Of a stretch of 40,845 nucleotides of DNA, positions 28,201 to 37,052 are shown one piece after another. The notes under the pieces are model-generated. The model saw only the letters and a program-made list of their open reading frames with translations, was not told the origin of the DNA and did not search any database. This DNA comes from an uncultured Clostridia bacterium (GTDB taxonomy: Bacteria; Bacillota; Peptococcia; Peptococcales; Peptococcaceae), in contig CALXSY010000016.1 in assembly GCA_944391285.1 (NCBI GenBank), forward strand, positions 1 through 40,845, given 5' to 3'. A program made the translations under genes and the position numbers. Each line of letters opens with the position of its first letter. Positions within the stretch are counted from its first letter, which is position 1.

Positions 28201-28695
28201 ATGAAAATGCAAAAATTTACTGCTTTAACCTGTGGTCTGGTTTTGTGCCTGGGACTCAGTGCTTGCGGTGAAGAAAACAATAGTTTGCCTGATGAATTGT
28301 CAACTCTTTCTTTAGTTGCTTATGACGCTGAAAAAGACAGTGATTATACTATTGACTATAAAGTAAACGATGAAATGACTGTTAATCCTTTTGATGTGGC
28401 TTATGCCTATGAAGATGCCGTAGTGATAGAAGCTTATGGCAAAGAAGCTATTATCCAAAACATGACTGTTGACACTTCCGGCAAAATAACTATTGATTTC
28501 AAAAAAGATGCAGTGACTGATTTATCTTTAGGCTCCGGTGCAGAGGCGGCAGTCTTTGAAAATTTAGCTGAATCCATCGTTTTAAACTGCCCGCAGATTA
28601 CCTCTATCTATTATACCATGGACGGCGGCAATTTTGAAACGGGACATTTATCCTTTGATGCTGACAAAGCTATTTGGACGAAAGCGCAGGATTAG
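28201..28695 (+). CDS. Lipoprotein with GerMN-like domain
   Basis: 164 aa. The N terminus is a lipoprotein signal (KMQKFTAL, hydrophobic core, lipobox LSAC with Cys22), so it is anchored outside the cytoplasmic membrane. The rest (ITIDFKKDAVTD, LGSGAEAAVFENLAESIVLN, ITSIYYTMDGGNFETGHLSF) resembles the GerMN domain of sporulation/germination protein GerM and related lipoproteins; this match is by pattern and moderate. The Shine-Dalgarno AAGGAGG is strong and TATAAT lies at 28173-28178. Its stop is 1 nt before trmO, suggesting one transcript. Confidence 0.68.
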   Translation: MKMQKFTALTCGLVLCLGLSACGEENNSLPDELSTLSLVAYDAEKDSDYTIDYKVNDEMTVNPFDVAYAYEDAVVIEAYGKEAIIQNMTVDTSGKITIDFKKDAVTDLSLGSGAEAAVFENLAESIVLNCPQITSIYYTMDGGNFETGHLSFDADKAIWTKAQD

Positions 28696-28696
28696 G

Positions 28697-29392
28697 ATGC
28701 ATGAATTAACCATAAAGCCTATCGCTTATATCGAAAACGATTTTAACGAAAAATTTGGGATCCCCCGCCAGGGCGGTTTGATCAAAGAGATAACCGGTAA
28801 AATAACGTTTACCGAAAAATATCGCAATCCGGACGCTTTGCGCGGCTTAGAAGGCTACAGCCATCTGTGGCTTGTCTGGGGATTTTCCGAAAATAAAGAT
28901 TACGACTTTCACCCAACGGTGCGCCCCCCCTTACTGGGGGGCAATATCCGGATGGGTGTTTTTGCGACCCGTTCACCCTATCGCCCCAATCCTTTGGGGC
29001 TGTCGGTGGTGCGCTTGGAAAAAATAGTTTTGAACGAAAAGGACGGTCCCGCTCTTTATATTTCCGGCGCTGATTTGTTAAACGGCACGCCTATTTATGA
29101 TATTAAACCCTATTTGGCTTATGTGGACAGCTATCCCGAAGCCTTGGGCGGCTTTACCGATAATTTGGATCTGGAAAAAAGAGAACTGCAAGTGCAGATA
29201 ACGGAGGAATTATTAAATAAAATTCCCCAAGATAAACACCCGTCCCTTTTAAAGGTCTTGGCTTTAGATCCTCGTCCGGGATACCAAAAGGACGAAAGAG
29301 TTTATGGTCTTTCCTTCGCCGGTTTTAATATTTCCTTTATGGTTGCTGATAAAACTCTGATTGTGCAAAATATTGACAAAATAGATACTTAA
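28697..29392 (+). CDS. trmO: tRNA (N6-threonylcarbamoyladenosine37-N6)-methyltransferase, TsaA/TrmO family
   Basis: 231 aa from the ATG at 28697, preceded by GGATTAGG; a longer reading would overlap the lipoprotein gene by 62 nt. Family motifs are clear: GIPRQGGL, ATRSPYRPNPLGLSVV, GTPIYDIKPYLAYVDS and, in the C-terminal domain, LDPRPGYQKDERVYG. The E. coli enzyme uses S-adenosylmethionine to methylate t6A37 of certain threonine tRNAs. Length fits (E. coli 235 aa). Confidence 0.92.
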   Translation: MHELTIKPIAYIENDFNEKFGIPRQGGLIKEITGKITFTEKYRNPDALRGLEGYSHLWLVWGFSENKDYDFHPTVRPPLLGGNIRMGVFATRSPYRPNPLGLSVVRLEKIVLNEKDGPALYISGADLLNGTPIYDIKPYLAYVDSYPEALGGFTDNLDLEKRELQVQITEELLNKIPQDKHPSLLKVLALDPRPGYQKDERVYGLSFAGFNISFMVADKTLIVQNIDKIDT

Positions 29393-29401
29393 AGGTATAA
29401 T
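29373..29401 (+). promoter_or_regulatory. Consensus promoter of azlCD
   Basis: TTGACA, exactly 17 nt, TATAAT: a perfect sigma-A consensus. It overlaps the last codons and stop of trmO and lies 30 nt before the azlC ATG. Confidence 0.85.
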
Positions 29402-29431
29402 AGAAAAAAATATCAGGAAAGAGTTTTCGCT

Positions 29432-30148
29432 ATGACCAAGAAAAAAAAGGAAATAATTTTAAAAGCCCTGAAAGCTGCTTTTCCCCATACAGTGCCGATT
29501 TTAGCAGGGTTTTTATTTTTAGGAATTACCTATGGCATTTATATGAATATTTCCGGCTTCAGCTTTATTTATCCGCTGCTGATGAGCCTGCTGGTCTTTG
29601 CCGGCTCGGTGGAATTTGTGGCTGTCAATATGCTCTTGGGCGCCTTCAATCCCTTGCAGGCGCTTTTTTTGACCTTAATGATCAATGCCCGCCACCTTTT
29701 TTACGGTATTGCCATGCTGGATAAATATCAAAATGTCGGTCTGAAAAAGTTTTATCTCATCTTCGGCATGTGCGATGAGAGTTTCTCCATCAATTATTCC
29801 GCCCATGTGCCTTATGATGTGGACAAGGGCTGGTTTATGTTTTTTGTGACCCTTCTCAATCATCTTTATTGGGTTATCGGTGCGACTTTGGGCGGCATCT
29901 TCGGCTCCTTTATCACCTTTAATACCCAAGGCTTGGAGTTTGTCATGCCAGCCTTGTTTGTGGTAATCTTTTTGGAGCAGTGGCTCAAAGAAAAAGACCA
30001 TACCTCCTCTGTCTTAGGCATCTTGCTTTCTATAATCGCTTTAGCCCTATTCGGCGAGGATAATTTCATCATTCCTTCGATGATTGCTATTTTAATCACC
30101 TTAACTATTTTGAGAAAGCAGATTGAAAAGCGAGGTGGCTGGTCATGA
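29432..30148 (+). CDS. azlC: AzlC-family branched-chain amino acid exporter, large subunit
   Basis: 238 aa membrane protein with the AzlC pattern: [51 protein letters not shown] and ICDES-like [10 protein letters not shown]. With AzlD it exports branched-chain amino acids and toxic analogues. The ATG follows GGAAAGAG. The last 4 nt (ATGA) overlap the azlD start, a sign of coupled translation of the two subunits. Confidence 0.93.
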   Translation: MTKKKKEIILKALKAAFPHTVPILAGFLFLGITYGIYMNISGFSFIYPLLMSLLVFAGSVEFVAVNMLLGAFNPLQALFLTLMINARHLFYGIAMLDKYQNVGLKKFYLIFGMCDESFSINYSAHVPYDVDKGWFMFFVTLLNHLYWVIGATLGGIFGSFITFNTQGLEFVMPALFVVIFLEQWLKEKDHTSSVLGILLSIIALALFGEDNFIIPSMIAILITLTILRKQIEKRGGWS

Positions 30149-30471
30149 GCATCACCCAACAAATTATTACCATCGCTATGGTTGTTTTAGGCACGGTGTT
30201 AACTCGTTTTCTGCCCTTTCTCATCTTTCCCAAAGGCAAGGAAACGCCGCCGTATGTCAAATATTTAGGGCTTGCTCTGCCGGGAGCAATCTTTGGCATG
30301 CTGGTGGTTTACAGCTTAAAATCCATTGATTTAACTATCGCCCCTTACGGCGCTGCGGAATTTTTAGGAGTCCTGGCAGTAGTGCTCCTGCATTTGTGGA
30401 AACGGCAAATGCTTGTTTCTATCGCCGGCGGCACCATAGTTTATATGATTTTGGTGCAGATGGTTTTCTAA
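30145..30471 (+). CDS. azlD: AzlD-family branched-chain amino acid transport subunit
   Basis: 108 aa small membrane protein with three or four segments ([34 protein letters not shown]). The TRFLPF opening and length are typical of AzlD. Starts within the azlC stop codon (4-nt overlap) behind GAGGTGG, so the pair is made together. Confidence 0.92.
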   Translation: MSITQQIITIAMVVLGTVLTRFLPFLIFPKGKETPPYVKYLGLALPGAIFGMLVVYSLKSIDLTIAPYGAAEFLGVLAVVLLHLWKRQMLVSIAGGTIVYMILVQMVF

Positions 30472-30473
30472 AC

Positions 30474-30506
30474 AAAAAGGCGATTGCTTAAGCAATCGCC
30501 TTTTTT
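30474..30506. terminator. Bidirectional terminator between azlD and PTS-EIIC-like gene
   Basis: Perfect palindrome AAAAAGGCGATTGCTT / AAGCAATCGCCTTTTT flanked by A and T tracts, serving the two convergent genes. Confidence 0.9.
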
Positions 30507-30507
30507 A

Positions 30508-31566
30508 TTATAAATCCAGTTTCATGTCGCCGTCTTTGATCCAGCCGATTTTGCGGAAAAATTTAGCGAAAATCAGCGAAAATACTGCCGGCAAAACAAA
30601 GCAAATGAGAATTAGCCCAATCCAGTCCATGGGCGTGATTGCCGCCTTAGTGCCGGCAGCAATGTCACTGAGCCAGCCGGTGTAAACGCCGATTTGTCCA
30701 ACCAAGCCGCAGGTGCCCATGCCGCTGGAAATCGCCGGTCCGTTCATCTCCAAATGAAAGATACAGGTGGCAATAGGTCCGGTGATAGCTGAAGCCAAAG
30801 TGGCCGGCAGCCAAATGCGGGGATTGCGGACGATATTGCCCATTTGCAGCATGCTGGTGCCCAAGCCTTGCGAAACTAATCCGCCCCAGCGGTTTTCTTT
30901 AAAGCTGATAACTGCAAAGCCGATCATCTGCGCACAGCAGCCGGCAACTGCTGCTCCTCCTGCCAAACCGCTGATAGCAAAAGCCTGACAAATAGCCGCT
31001 GAGCTGATAGGCAAAGTTAAGGCAATGCCTACTAAAACCGAAACGATGATTCCCATTAAGAAAGGATGCAAAACGGTGGTCGCATTGATGAGCATGCCGA
31101 AGTCCATAGCCAAAGTACCGATAGGCGGTGCTAAGAAGTAAGAAAGCACAGCGCCAACCATAATAGTTACCAAAGGTGTGACCAAAATATCCACCTTGGT
31201 CTCTCCGCTCACCAATTTACCGCATTCGCTTGAGATGATAGCGATAACCAACACTGCCAAAGGACCGCCTGCTCCCCCTAAATCATTGGCAGCCTGTCCC
31301 ACAGCCAGCATGGAAAACATGACTAACGGCGGCGCCTGCAAAGCAAAGGCGATGGAAATAGCCATAGCCGGTCCGGCTACTGCTTTGGCGTAATTGCCGG
31401 CAGTATTAAAGATGCTCATGCCGCTTAAATCGCCGATGGTGCAGAGGATAGTGCCGATTAAAAGCGAAGCAAACAAGCCCTGCGCCATAGCGCTTAATGC
31501 GTCGATACCATAGCGTTTAGCGGAAAAAACGACATTTTTCCGCACAAAAAATTTCGGTGTACTCAC
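30508..31566 (-). CDS. PTS EIIC-type (PTS_EIIC_2-like) membrane protein
   Basis: 352 aa membrane protein with about ten segments and many small residues. The pattern (KYGIDALSAMAQGLF-like start, PPLVMFSMLAVGQAANDLGG, LPISSAAICQAFAISGLAGGAA, TLASAITGPIATCIFHLEM) matches the PTS_EIIC_2 group often annotated as a PTS sugar transporter subunit IIC. No EIIA or EIIB gene is near, so phosphotransferase function is uncertain. Starts at a GTG at 31566, behind AAGGAGG. Confidence 0.8.
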   Translation of the reverse strand: MSTPKFFVRKNVVFSAKRYGIDALSAMAQGLFASLLIGTILCTIGDLSGMSIFNTAGNYAKAVAGPAMAISIAFALQAPPLVMFSMLAVGQAANDLGGAGGPLAVLVIAIISSECGKLVSGETKVDILVTPLVTIMVGAVLSYFLAPPIGTLAMDFGMLINATTVLHPFLMGIIVSVLVGIALTLPISSAAICQAFAISGLAGGAAVAGCCAQMIGFAVISFKENRWGGLVSQGLGTSMLQMGNIVRNPRIWLPATLASAITGPIATCIFHLEMNGPAISSGMGTCGLVGQIGVYTGWLSDIAAGTKAAITPMDWIGLILICFVLPAVFSLIFAKFFRKIGWIKDGDMKLDL

Positions 31567-31791
31567 GATAAAACCTCCTTAAACAGCGAAAAGTCTAAAT
31601 TGTGCTAAAATAAAGATAAAGAATCTTTGCAATAAAAATATATTAGATCAATTTTATGCCATTTTTCCCAAAAAGTCAACCCTTTAAGCTTAAACATCGC
31701 TTTTTGGATGTATATAAATTTTACATACTATCAATTTTCCATTTAACAGTTCTTTTGCCAGCACTCTCCTAATGAATTTTTGCCCTATTTT

Positions 31792-31800
31792 TGCTATAAT
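31792..31800 (+). promoter_or_regulatory. Extended -10 element before LysM/SleB hydrolase gene
   Basis: TTGCTATAAT contains the extended -10 TGnTATAAT, about 44 nt before the start codon. No good -35 hexamer is visible at 16-18 nt. Confidence 0.5.
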
Positions 31801-31843
31801 GGCAAAGACATTCAGCAAAAAATTTATTTTGGAGGATAGTTTT

Positions 31844-32602
31844 ATGAAAGCAACTAAAAAAATAGCGACTATAATTTTGGGCGCCTCTTTATTGGCGCAG
31901 CCGGCTCAGGCAGCTAATTATCAGGTTCAATCCGGCGACAGCCTTTATAAAATTGCCCAAAAATATAATGTTACTGTACAAGAAATTAAAGATGCTAACA
32001 ACATGAGTGCAGATGTGATTTATCAAAATCAGTACCTGTATATTCCTGATAAAAAACAGACCGACAGTATAACTCACACTGTCGTGAAAGGTGATACTTT
32101 GTCGGCTTTGGCCAAAAAATATAAGATCGAGATCAATCGTCTGAAAGCTGCCAACGGCTTGGATAGTGATATGATTTATATTGGTCAGCAGCTGCTTATC
32201 CCTAAGGCTGACGCCAATCTCTCTTCCCGCGGAGAAGATTTAACTTTAACCACCAGCCAAATTGAGCTGATGGCGCGCATCGTTTACGGTGAGAGCCGCG
32301 GTGAGCCTTTTGAAGGACAGGTAGCAGTGGCGGCAGTAGTTTTAAACCGCCTTTTCTCCGACGAATTTCCCTCAACTATCGAAGGCGTTATTTATCAAAA
32401 TTTAGCCTTTACTGCTGTAGCTGACGGACAATACAACCTTACTCCCAATGCTCAAGCTTATCAGGCAGTGCGTATTGCTTTAGAAGGATATGACCCTACT
32501 TACGGTGCCACTTATTATTGGAATCCGGCTACTGCTACCAGTCAGTGGGTTTGGTCTAGAGAAATAACCTTAAAAATCGGCAAGCACGTCTTTGCCCATT
32601 AG
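31844..32602 (+). CDS. LysM-domain cell wall hydrolase, SleB/CwlJ type
   Basis: 252 aa from the ATG at 31844 (GGAGG upstream); the longer reading from 31772 runs through the promoter. Order: signal peptide ending AQAA (about 24), LysM 1 (YQVQSGDSLYKIAQKYNV, 26-68), LysM 2 (HTVVKGDTLSALAKKYKI, 78-121), then a hydrolase_2 domain (about 138-252) with ARIVYGESRGE holding the likely catalytic Glu150 and the typical ending WSREITLKIGKHVF. Relatives digest spore cortex or vegetative peptidoglycan. Its last 33 nt overlap the convergent glycosyltransferase gene. Confidence 0.9.
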   Translation: MKATKKIATIILGASLLAQPAQAANYQVQSGDSLYKIAQKYNVTVQEIKDANNMSADVIYQNQYLYIPDKKQTDSITHTVVKGDTLSALAKKYKIEINRLKAANGLDSDMIYIGQQLLIPKADANLSSRGEDLTLTTSQIELMARIVYGESRGEPFEGQVAVAAVVLNRLFSDEFPSTIEGVIYQNLAFTAVADGQYNLTPNAQAYQAVRIALEGYDPTYGATYYWNPATATSQWVWSREITLKIGKHVFAH

Positions 32603-33367
32603 CTTTTGTAAAGCGGCAAAATCTCTGGAAGGATGATAGCCTAAATGCCCTTCCCGGTCTAAACTTTGGTAGAGAAAATAATTTTCTGCCGCTTTACAAT
32701 CGCCGATGATAGTTTCGGAAATCAGTTTATTATGCTCATCGGTGCGGGGTGAACCGTACCATTCTTTGCCCTCTAAAATGGCTGCTACTTTGATTTTGCC
32801 TTTGTTTTGACAGGCTTTGGCTAAAAAAAGAGGCGGAATGGCTAAAGAAGTAAGCCCGCATTTTTCAATTATTGCCTTGGAAGCGCATAAAGGTCCGTGA
32901 GAAGGCGATGCCAGACCTAAATCATGAAACAGACCTAAGGTGCGGTTTAAATCAGCCCGGGCTTTTAAAACTTCCTCGGCTTGAGGGAAGCGCTTGGTGG
33001 GGTGCGAGTAACAGTTGGTCAATGCCAAATCGGTATGTTCAAAAAGCACTGCATAAGCCAAGCGCTTTAAATTTTGGTGGATATCATCATTGATATCGCC
33101 GTCTAAAAAAAGCACCCCTCTAACAGATTTTTGGAGGGCATAATAAGCGCCGATGGCTCGGGGAATATCGACCCCCAATTTTTGGGCATATTGGATGATG
33201 TTTTTTTGAAATGTTACTTTGGCGTTTTTAATGATTTCGTAACTTTCGTCGGTGCAGCCGTTTAAAACAAAGCAGACATAGCTTAAAGAAGGAATCTGGT
33301 GCAGATTTTTCAGCACATTTTCTAAAGATGACGCTTCATTAAAAATGGGAATGACAGCAGCAAGCAT
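32570..33367 (-). CDS. Glycosyltransferase family 2-like protein
   Basis: 265 aa soluble protein. The opening AAVIPIFNEASSLENVL and the metal/nucleotide-sugar motif FLDGDIND (DxD) mark a GT-A fold. Other segments (ALTNCYSHPTKRFPQAEEVL, SPSHGPLCASKAI) do not identify the acceptor. No membrane anchor is seen. Possible products are a surface or spore glycan; this is not shown. The ATG follows AAAGGAGG. Its 3' end overlaps the LysM hydrolase gene by 33 nt tail to tail. Confidence 0.82.
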   Translation of the reverse strand: MLAAVIPIFNEASSLENVLKNLHQIPSLSYVCFVLNGCTDESYEIIKNAKVTFQKNIIQYAQKLGVDIPRAIGAYYALQKSVRGVLFLDGDINDDIHQNLKRLAYAVLFEHTDLALTNCYSHPTKRFPQAEEVLKARADLNRTLGLFHDLGLASPSHGPLCASKAIIEKCGLTSLAIPPLFLAKACQNKGKIKVAAILEGKEWYGSPRTDEHNKLISETIIGDCKAAENYFLYQSLDREGHLGYHPSRDFAALQKLMGKDVLADF

Positions 33368-33395
33368 TTTTTTACCTCCTTTGGCAAGATGATTT

Positions 33396-33424
33396 CACTT
33401 TTGCTTTTAAATAAACATATGCTA
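33396..33424 (+). promoter_or_regulatory. Sigma-K-like promoter of yabG
   Basis: CAC (33396-33398), 17 nt, then CATATGCTA (33416-33424), which fits the mother-cell sigma-K pattern AC-N16/17-CATAnnnTA. It lies about 40 nt before the yabG ATG. B. subtilis yabG is known to be sigma-K-controlled. Confidence 0.6.
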
Positions 33425-33464
33425 ATATAAGTTTAAAAGTTATATTACCTAAGGAGGAAACATC

Positions 33465-34337
33465 ATGAGCTTAAAAGTAGGTGATTTAGTTGGTCGCAAA
33501 AGTCATAATTGCGACGTGATGTTTAAAATAGAGAGCTTTTCTGCTGACGGCAAAACTGTTTATTTAAAAGGTTCCGATTTCCGGCTTTTAGCCGACGCAC
33601 CTTATGAAGATTTGGAGCTTTTAAGTAACGGTGAAGTAAACCGCTATCGTCAAAAGTATATTCGCAAAAGCAGTGAAATATTAACCAAACTGCAAAATCA
33701 CCGCCAAAATAATGTGGATACCTTTTTAAGCCGCGCTAAAATCAATTACAAAAAGAATCTGCGCGAGCCGGAGGTTTTTGAAATGCCCGGAAGTATCCTG
33801 CATTTGGACGGTGATAAGGAATATCTGGATTTGTGCATGAATACCTACCGCCAGTTAAATATTAAAGCCAACGGCTTTTGTGTGCCGGAAAGGGAGCAGG
33901 CAGATAAGGTCAAGGATTATCTTTTGGAGTATGCGCCGGATATTTTGATTTTGACCGGTCACGACGGCATCTTAAGAGGGCGCAAAAATCTCTCTAACTT
34001 GGAGAGCTACCGCAATTCCAATCATTTTGTGCGGGCAGTGCGCAAAGCTCGGGAGCTGATTGCCGGCAGAGATGATTTGATTATCTTCGCCGGAGCCTGC
34101 CAGTCCCATTATGAATCCTTGATTCAGGCGGGAGCCAATTTTGCCTCTTCTCCCCGAAGAGTTTTGATTCATGCTTATGACCCGGTCTTTATTGCAGAAA
34201 AAGTGGCTTATACCCCTTTTTATCAGATGGTTAATATTAAAGAAGCTATCAATGACACCATTACCGGCACTGACGGTGTCGGCGGCATCGAAACCCACGG
34301 CCGCCTGCGTTTAGGCTATCCTAAGTCGCCTTATTAA
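33465..34337 (+). CDS. yabG: Sporulation-specific protease YabG
   Basis: 290 aa, the normal length for YabG (peptidase family U57). Family blocks: KVGDLVGRKSHNCDVMFKI at the start, PGSILHLDGDKEYLDLC, LILTGHDGILRG, FAGACQSHYESLIQAGANFA, SSPRRVLIHAYDPV and a C terminus with GVGGIETHGRLRLGYP. In B. subtilis it processes spore coat proteins before cross-linking. AAGGAGG lies 8 nt before the ATG. Its presence points to a spore-forming organism, or a recent descendant of one. Confidence 0.95.
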   Translation: MSLKVGDLVGRKSHNCDVMFKIESFSADGKTVYLKGSDFRLLADAPYEDLELLSNGEVNRYRQKYIRKSSEILTKLQNHRQNNVDTFLSRAKINYKKNLREPEVFEMPGSILHLDGDKEYLDLCMNTYRQLNIKANGFCVPEREQADKVKDYLLEYAPDILILTGHDGILRGRKNLSNLESYRNSNHFVRAVRKARELIAGRDDLIIFAGACQSHYESLIQAGANFASSPRRVLIHAYDPVFIAEKVAYTPFYQMVNIKEAINDTITGTDGVGGIETHGRLRLGYPKSPY

Positions 34338-34338
34338 T

Positions 34339-34371
34339 AAAAATCCTCCTTGAATCCAAGGAGGATTTTTA
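34339..34371. terminator. Bidirectional terminator between yabG and OYE gene
   Basis: AAAAATCCTCCTTG pairs with CAAGGAGGATTTTT around a 4-nt loop, with A and T tracts on either side. Confidence 0.88.
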
Positions 34372-34384
34372 TTGTATAAATTAT

Positions 34385-35416
34385 TTAAAGATCCATAAAG
34401 CATTTGCCATTTGACGGAATATAGCATCTATTGCAGGAAATACAGCGTGAAGGACGAGTGTCGCCGCTTTGCCAGCGGTTAGGTAAATTTGGTTCGGAGA
34501 TAAGCGGTCTGGAAAGGGACAGGGCGTCAATATTATTATTTTGCAGAAGCTTATTCATCTCGGATATGCTGCGATGACCGCCAACTAAAATAACCGGCGT
34601 ATCAATTAACTTTTTCAGCTCAATCGCCGCATTTTTAAAATAGGCTTCATTGACTCCCGGCACAATACCTTTTCTGGAGGTTTCATTGCCGCTGATTTCG
34701 ATCGAATCAATCCCAGCCCGGGAAAGCTCACAGCAATATTTAATACACCCTTCTTCAGTCAGCCCGCCTTTTTCAAAGTCCTGACAGTTGATTTTTATTG
34801 AAACATGGAATTCATCGCTAACCTTTTCTCTTATCCCCCAAAGCATTTCTTTAACTATAAGAAGCGGATTTTCTCCGTAGCGGTCTTGGCGGTGGTTGTA
34901 TTTGGGGCTTAAAAAGCGGCTTAAAAGAAGTCCGTGGGCAGCATGAATCTGAACGCCGTCAAATCCGGCTTTTTCAGCATATTCTGCTCCTTTGATGTGC
35001 GCATTAATAACAATATCTATTTCCTCTCGGCTCATTTCATCAATAGGGCAAGGTCTGAATTTTCCGCTTGAATCCTTATGTTCAAAATCATCAATCATGA
35101 TTTGCTGCCAAATACGCACATTATATTTTTTGACAACGTCTGCAAGAGCTTTTAATGGCTTTACACATTCTTCGCTGTCAAGGCGCAGCAAAAAGTTATC
35201 TGATTCTGCATCACCGAAGGATAAAACCTGAGCTGCACCGACAACAATAGTGCCTACTCCTCCTTTGGCTAAATTTTCATACAGTCGGATCAAATCTTCT
35301 GTGGGGCAACCATTCTGATCAGTCATAAATTCGCCGGTGGCTGAGCGGACTAAACGGTTTTTAGCATGAAAGCGTTTCTTTTCAATAGGTGTAAAAATGT
35401 TTGTTTCCTCAAGCAT
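34385..35416 (-). CDS. Old Yellow Enzyme-type NADH:flavin oxidoreductase
   Basis: 343 aa FMN-dependent TIM barrel: RLVRSATGEFM near the N terminus, GFDGVQIHAAHGLLLSRFLS with the paired His-Ala-Ala-His, NHRQDRYGENPL, and PVILVGGHRSISE at the phosphate site. The C terminus has CISCNRCYIPSNGKC, which could bind an iron-sulfur cluster as in 2,4-dienoyl-CoA reductase/BaiCD relatives. The protein stops there and lacks the FAD/NAD domains of those longer enzymes, so it needs a separate electron donor. Substrates in the family are enoates and enones. The ATG follows GGAGGG. Confidence 0.88.
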   Translation of the reverse strand: MLEETNIFTPIEKKRFHAKNRLVRSATGEFMTDQNGCPTEDLIRLYENLAKGGVGTIVVGAAQVLSFGDAESDNFLLRLDSEECVKPLKALADVVKKYNVRIWQQIMIDDFEHKDSSGKFRPCPIDEMSREEIDIVINAHIKGAEYAEKAGFDGVQIHAAHGLLLSRFLSPKYNHRQDRYGENPLLIVKEMLWGIREKVSDEFHVSIKINCQDFEKGGLTEEGCIKYCCELSRAGIDSIEISGNETSRKGIVPGVNEAYFKNAAIELKKLIDTPVILVGGHRSISEMNKLLQNNNIDALSLSRPLISEPNLPNRWQSGDTRPSRCISCNRCYIPSNGKCFMDL

Positions 35417-35490
35417 GGCAATCCCTCCGGTTGTTTAGTATTTAAAATATTATAACATAAATATTGTATTTTGCCAATAACGCTATATAA

Positions 35491-35540
35491 AAAAGCACCC
35501 TCCGAAGGTCGGTTTCCCGGCAGCTTCAAAGGGTGCTTTT
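35491..35540 (-). terminator. Terminator of module 2 permease gene
   Basis: AAAAGCACCCT (35491-35501) pairs with AGGGTGCTTTT (35530-35540); on the minus strand the stem ends in a TTTT run. It lies just after the permease stop and separates it from the OYE gene. Confidence 0.82.
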
Positions 35541-35552
35541 GTTGGTTAATTC

Positions 35553-37004
35553 TTAATAATTAAAGAAAATGTTACATAAAGGAATACCTACGCCCAAAAG
35601 GATTACAGTACTGCAAATAATAACTGGAACAGCATATTTGATCCATTGTTTCTCATCAACTAACGGCAAAGCGAAGAGCATTGCAACAGTTGCACAAGAG
35701 GAAGGAAGTAAGTAAGCAATCAAAACTGCATAGAGCAACAAGGTAACTACTGCCTGCAAATTGATAGCTACAGTTGCAGACAATGCTACAGCGATAGGCA
35801 ACATAACGAAGCAAACAACCAAGTTGTTGCCGATATTGGTTAAAATTACGGCTAAGACTAAAATAGCAATTAGGAAGACTAAGGGGCTCATGCCGGTGAA
35901 GATTGGAGACAGCCAGTTGGAAACCAAAGTTTTGATACCGGTAGCATCGCTCATTAAAATGTCGGAAACACCGATAGCAGAGCCTAACAAAATAGGCATA
36001 TCCCAGTAAATATTTTTGGAAACTTCAGAGAAGACCAACCCACTTTTGCCGTTGAACTGCAAAATAGATAGTAAAACGAAGTAGCACATCATAATGCCGA
36101 CTACGCCTAATTTAGAGTTAAGCTGACCTAAGAAGCTGGTTTTAGGCATGAAGGACAAAACGATAATAGTGCCGATGAATACTAATAAGTAAGTAAGCAT
36201 GAATTTTTGTTTGGAATCCATCGGAGGTAAATCTTTTTTAAAGTCACTGGCGTTAATATTAGCCAAATTTGTAACATCACAGCGCATGATAAAACGCATA
36301 AACAAGGTATAGCCAACAACATAAGCAACTGATAAAGGAATGGAAACCAGCATATAATCCGAATATGCTAATTCGATGGATACCATGTTTTTCAAGGTGC
36401 TGATAACGAATAAGGGCATATTTTTGAACGGTAAAATATTAGCAGCCATCATACCGGTAACCATAGTTCCCATGTAAAGCAGCATGATGTATTTATCGCC
36501 TTTTTTATAGCCAAATTTAGCGGCGATTTCTTCGATCATAGCCCAGAAAAGGAAGAAGCCGATTAGATAGTTAACTAAGCAGCAGAATATCATACATGCG
36601 CCTAAAAAGACTCCGGTAAAGACCCAGGGACGACCATTGATAATCTTGTTACCCATCATCGCAGAAACGATGTAATCATTTAAGCCAACACTGGTGATAG
36701 CGCCGACAATAGCCATGGAGAAGATACACATCCAAACTACGTCATCACCTAAGCATAATGCCAAGGCTCCGGGGATATTAGTATATCCGGTCAGACCGAT
36801 GCCGCAGATCAGCATCATACTGGGCCAAACCATTTCAACAGTACTCCACAGCCAGCAAGCACCGATAAACAAGCCTAAAATTTTCATACCGACTTCGGTG
36901 ATAGGTTCATAGGGAGGTAAATTCCAAAAAATAGCAACGATTGCAAGACCAATAATAGCATTAATATAATATTTCGCATCTTTTTTGCTGTTATAAAGCA
37001 ACAT
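35553..37004 (-). CDS. SLC13/DASS-like anion permease (module 2)
   Basis: 483 aa polytopic membrane protein homologous to the two module 1 permeases (EVGMKILGLFIG, GYKKGDKYIM, SNWLSPIFTGMSPLVFLI, TNIGNNLVVCFVML). It differs at a key spot: where module 1 copies have FSN-S-[TS] in the first half, this protein has CLGDDVVWM. In the second half it has GNN instead of [SA]NN. The Na+/substrate site may thus be changed. The ATG follows GTGAGGGG. It lies downstream of the second AP-superfamily hydrolase, separated by 155 nt containing a strong inverted repeat and a possible promoter. Confidence 0.8.
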   Translation of the reverse strand: MLLYNSKKDAKYYINAIIGLAIVAIFWNLPPYEPITEVGMKILGLFIGACWLWSTVEMVWPSMMLICGIGLTGYTNIPGALALCLGDDVVWMCIFSMAIVGAITSVGLNDYIVSAMMGNKIINGRPWVFTGVFLGACMIFCCLVNYLIGFFLFWAMIEEIAAKFGYKKGDKYIMLLYMGTMVTGMMAANILPFKNMPLFVISTLKNMVSIELAYSDYMLVSIPLSVAYVVGYTLFMRFIMRCDVTNLANINASDFKKDLPPMDSKQKFMLTYLLVFIGTIIVLSFMPKTSFLGQLNSKLGVVGIMMCYFVLLSILQFNGKSGLVFSEVSKNIYWDMPILLGSAIGVSDILMSDATGIKTLVSNWLSPIFTGMSPLVFLIAILVLAVILTNIGNNLVVCFVMLPIAVALSATVAINLQAVVTLLLYAVLIAYLLPSSCATVAMLFALPLVDEKQWIKYAVPVIICSTVILLGVGIPLCNIFFNY

Positions 37005-37052
37005 TTTATTCCCCTCACTTTATAAATTAATAGTAAAAATGAATTAAAACAT

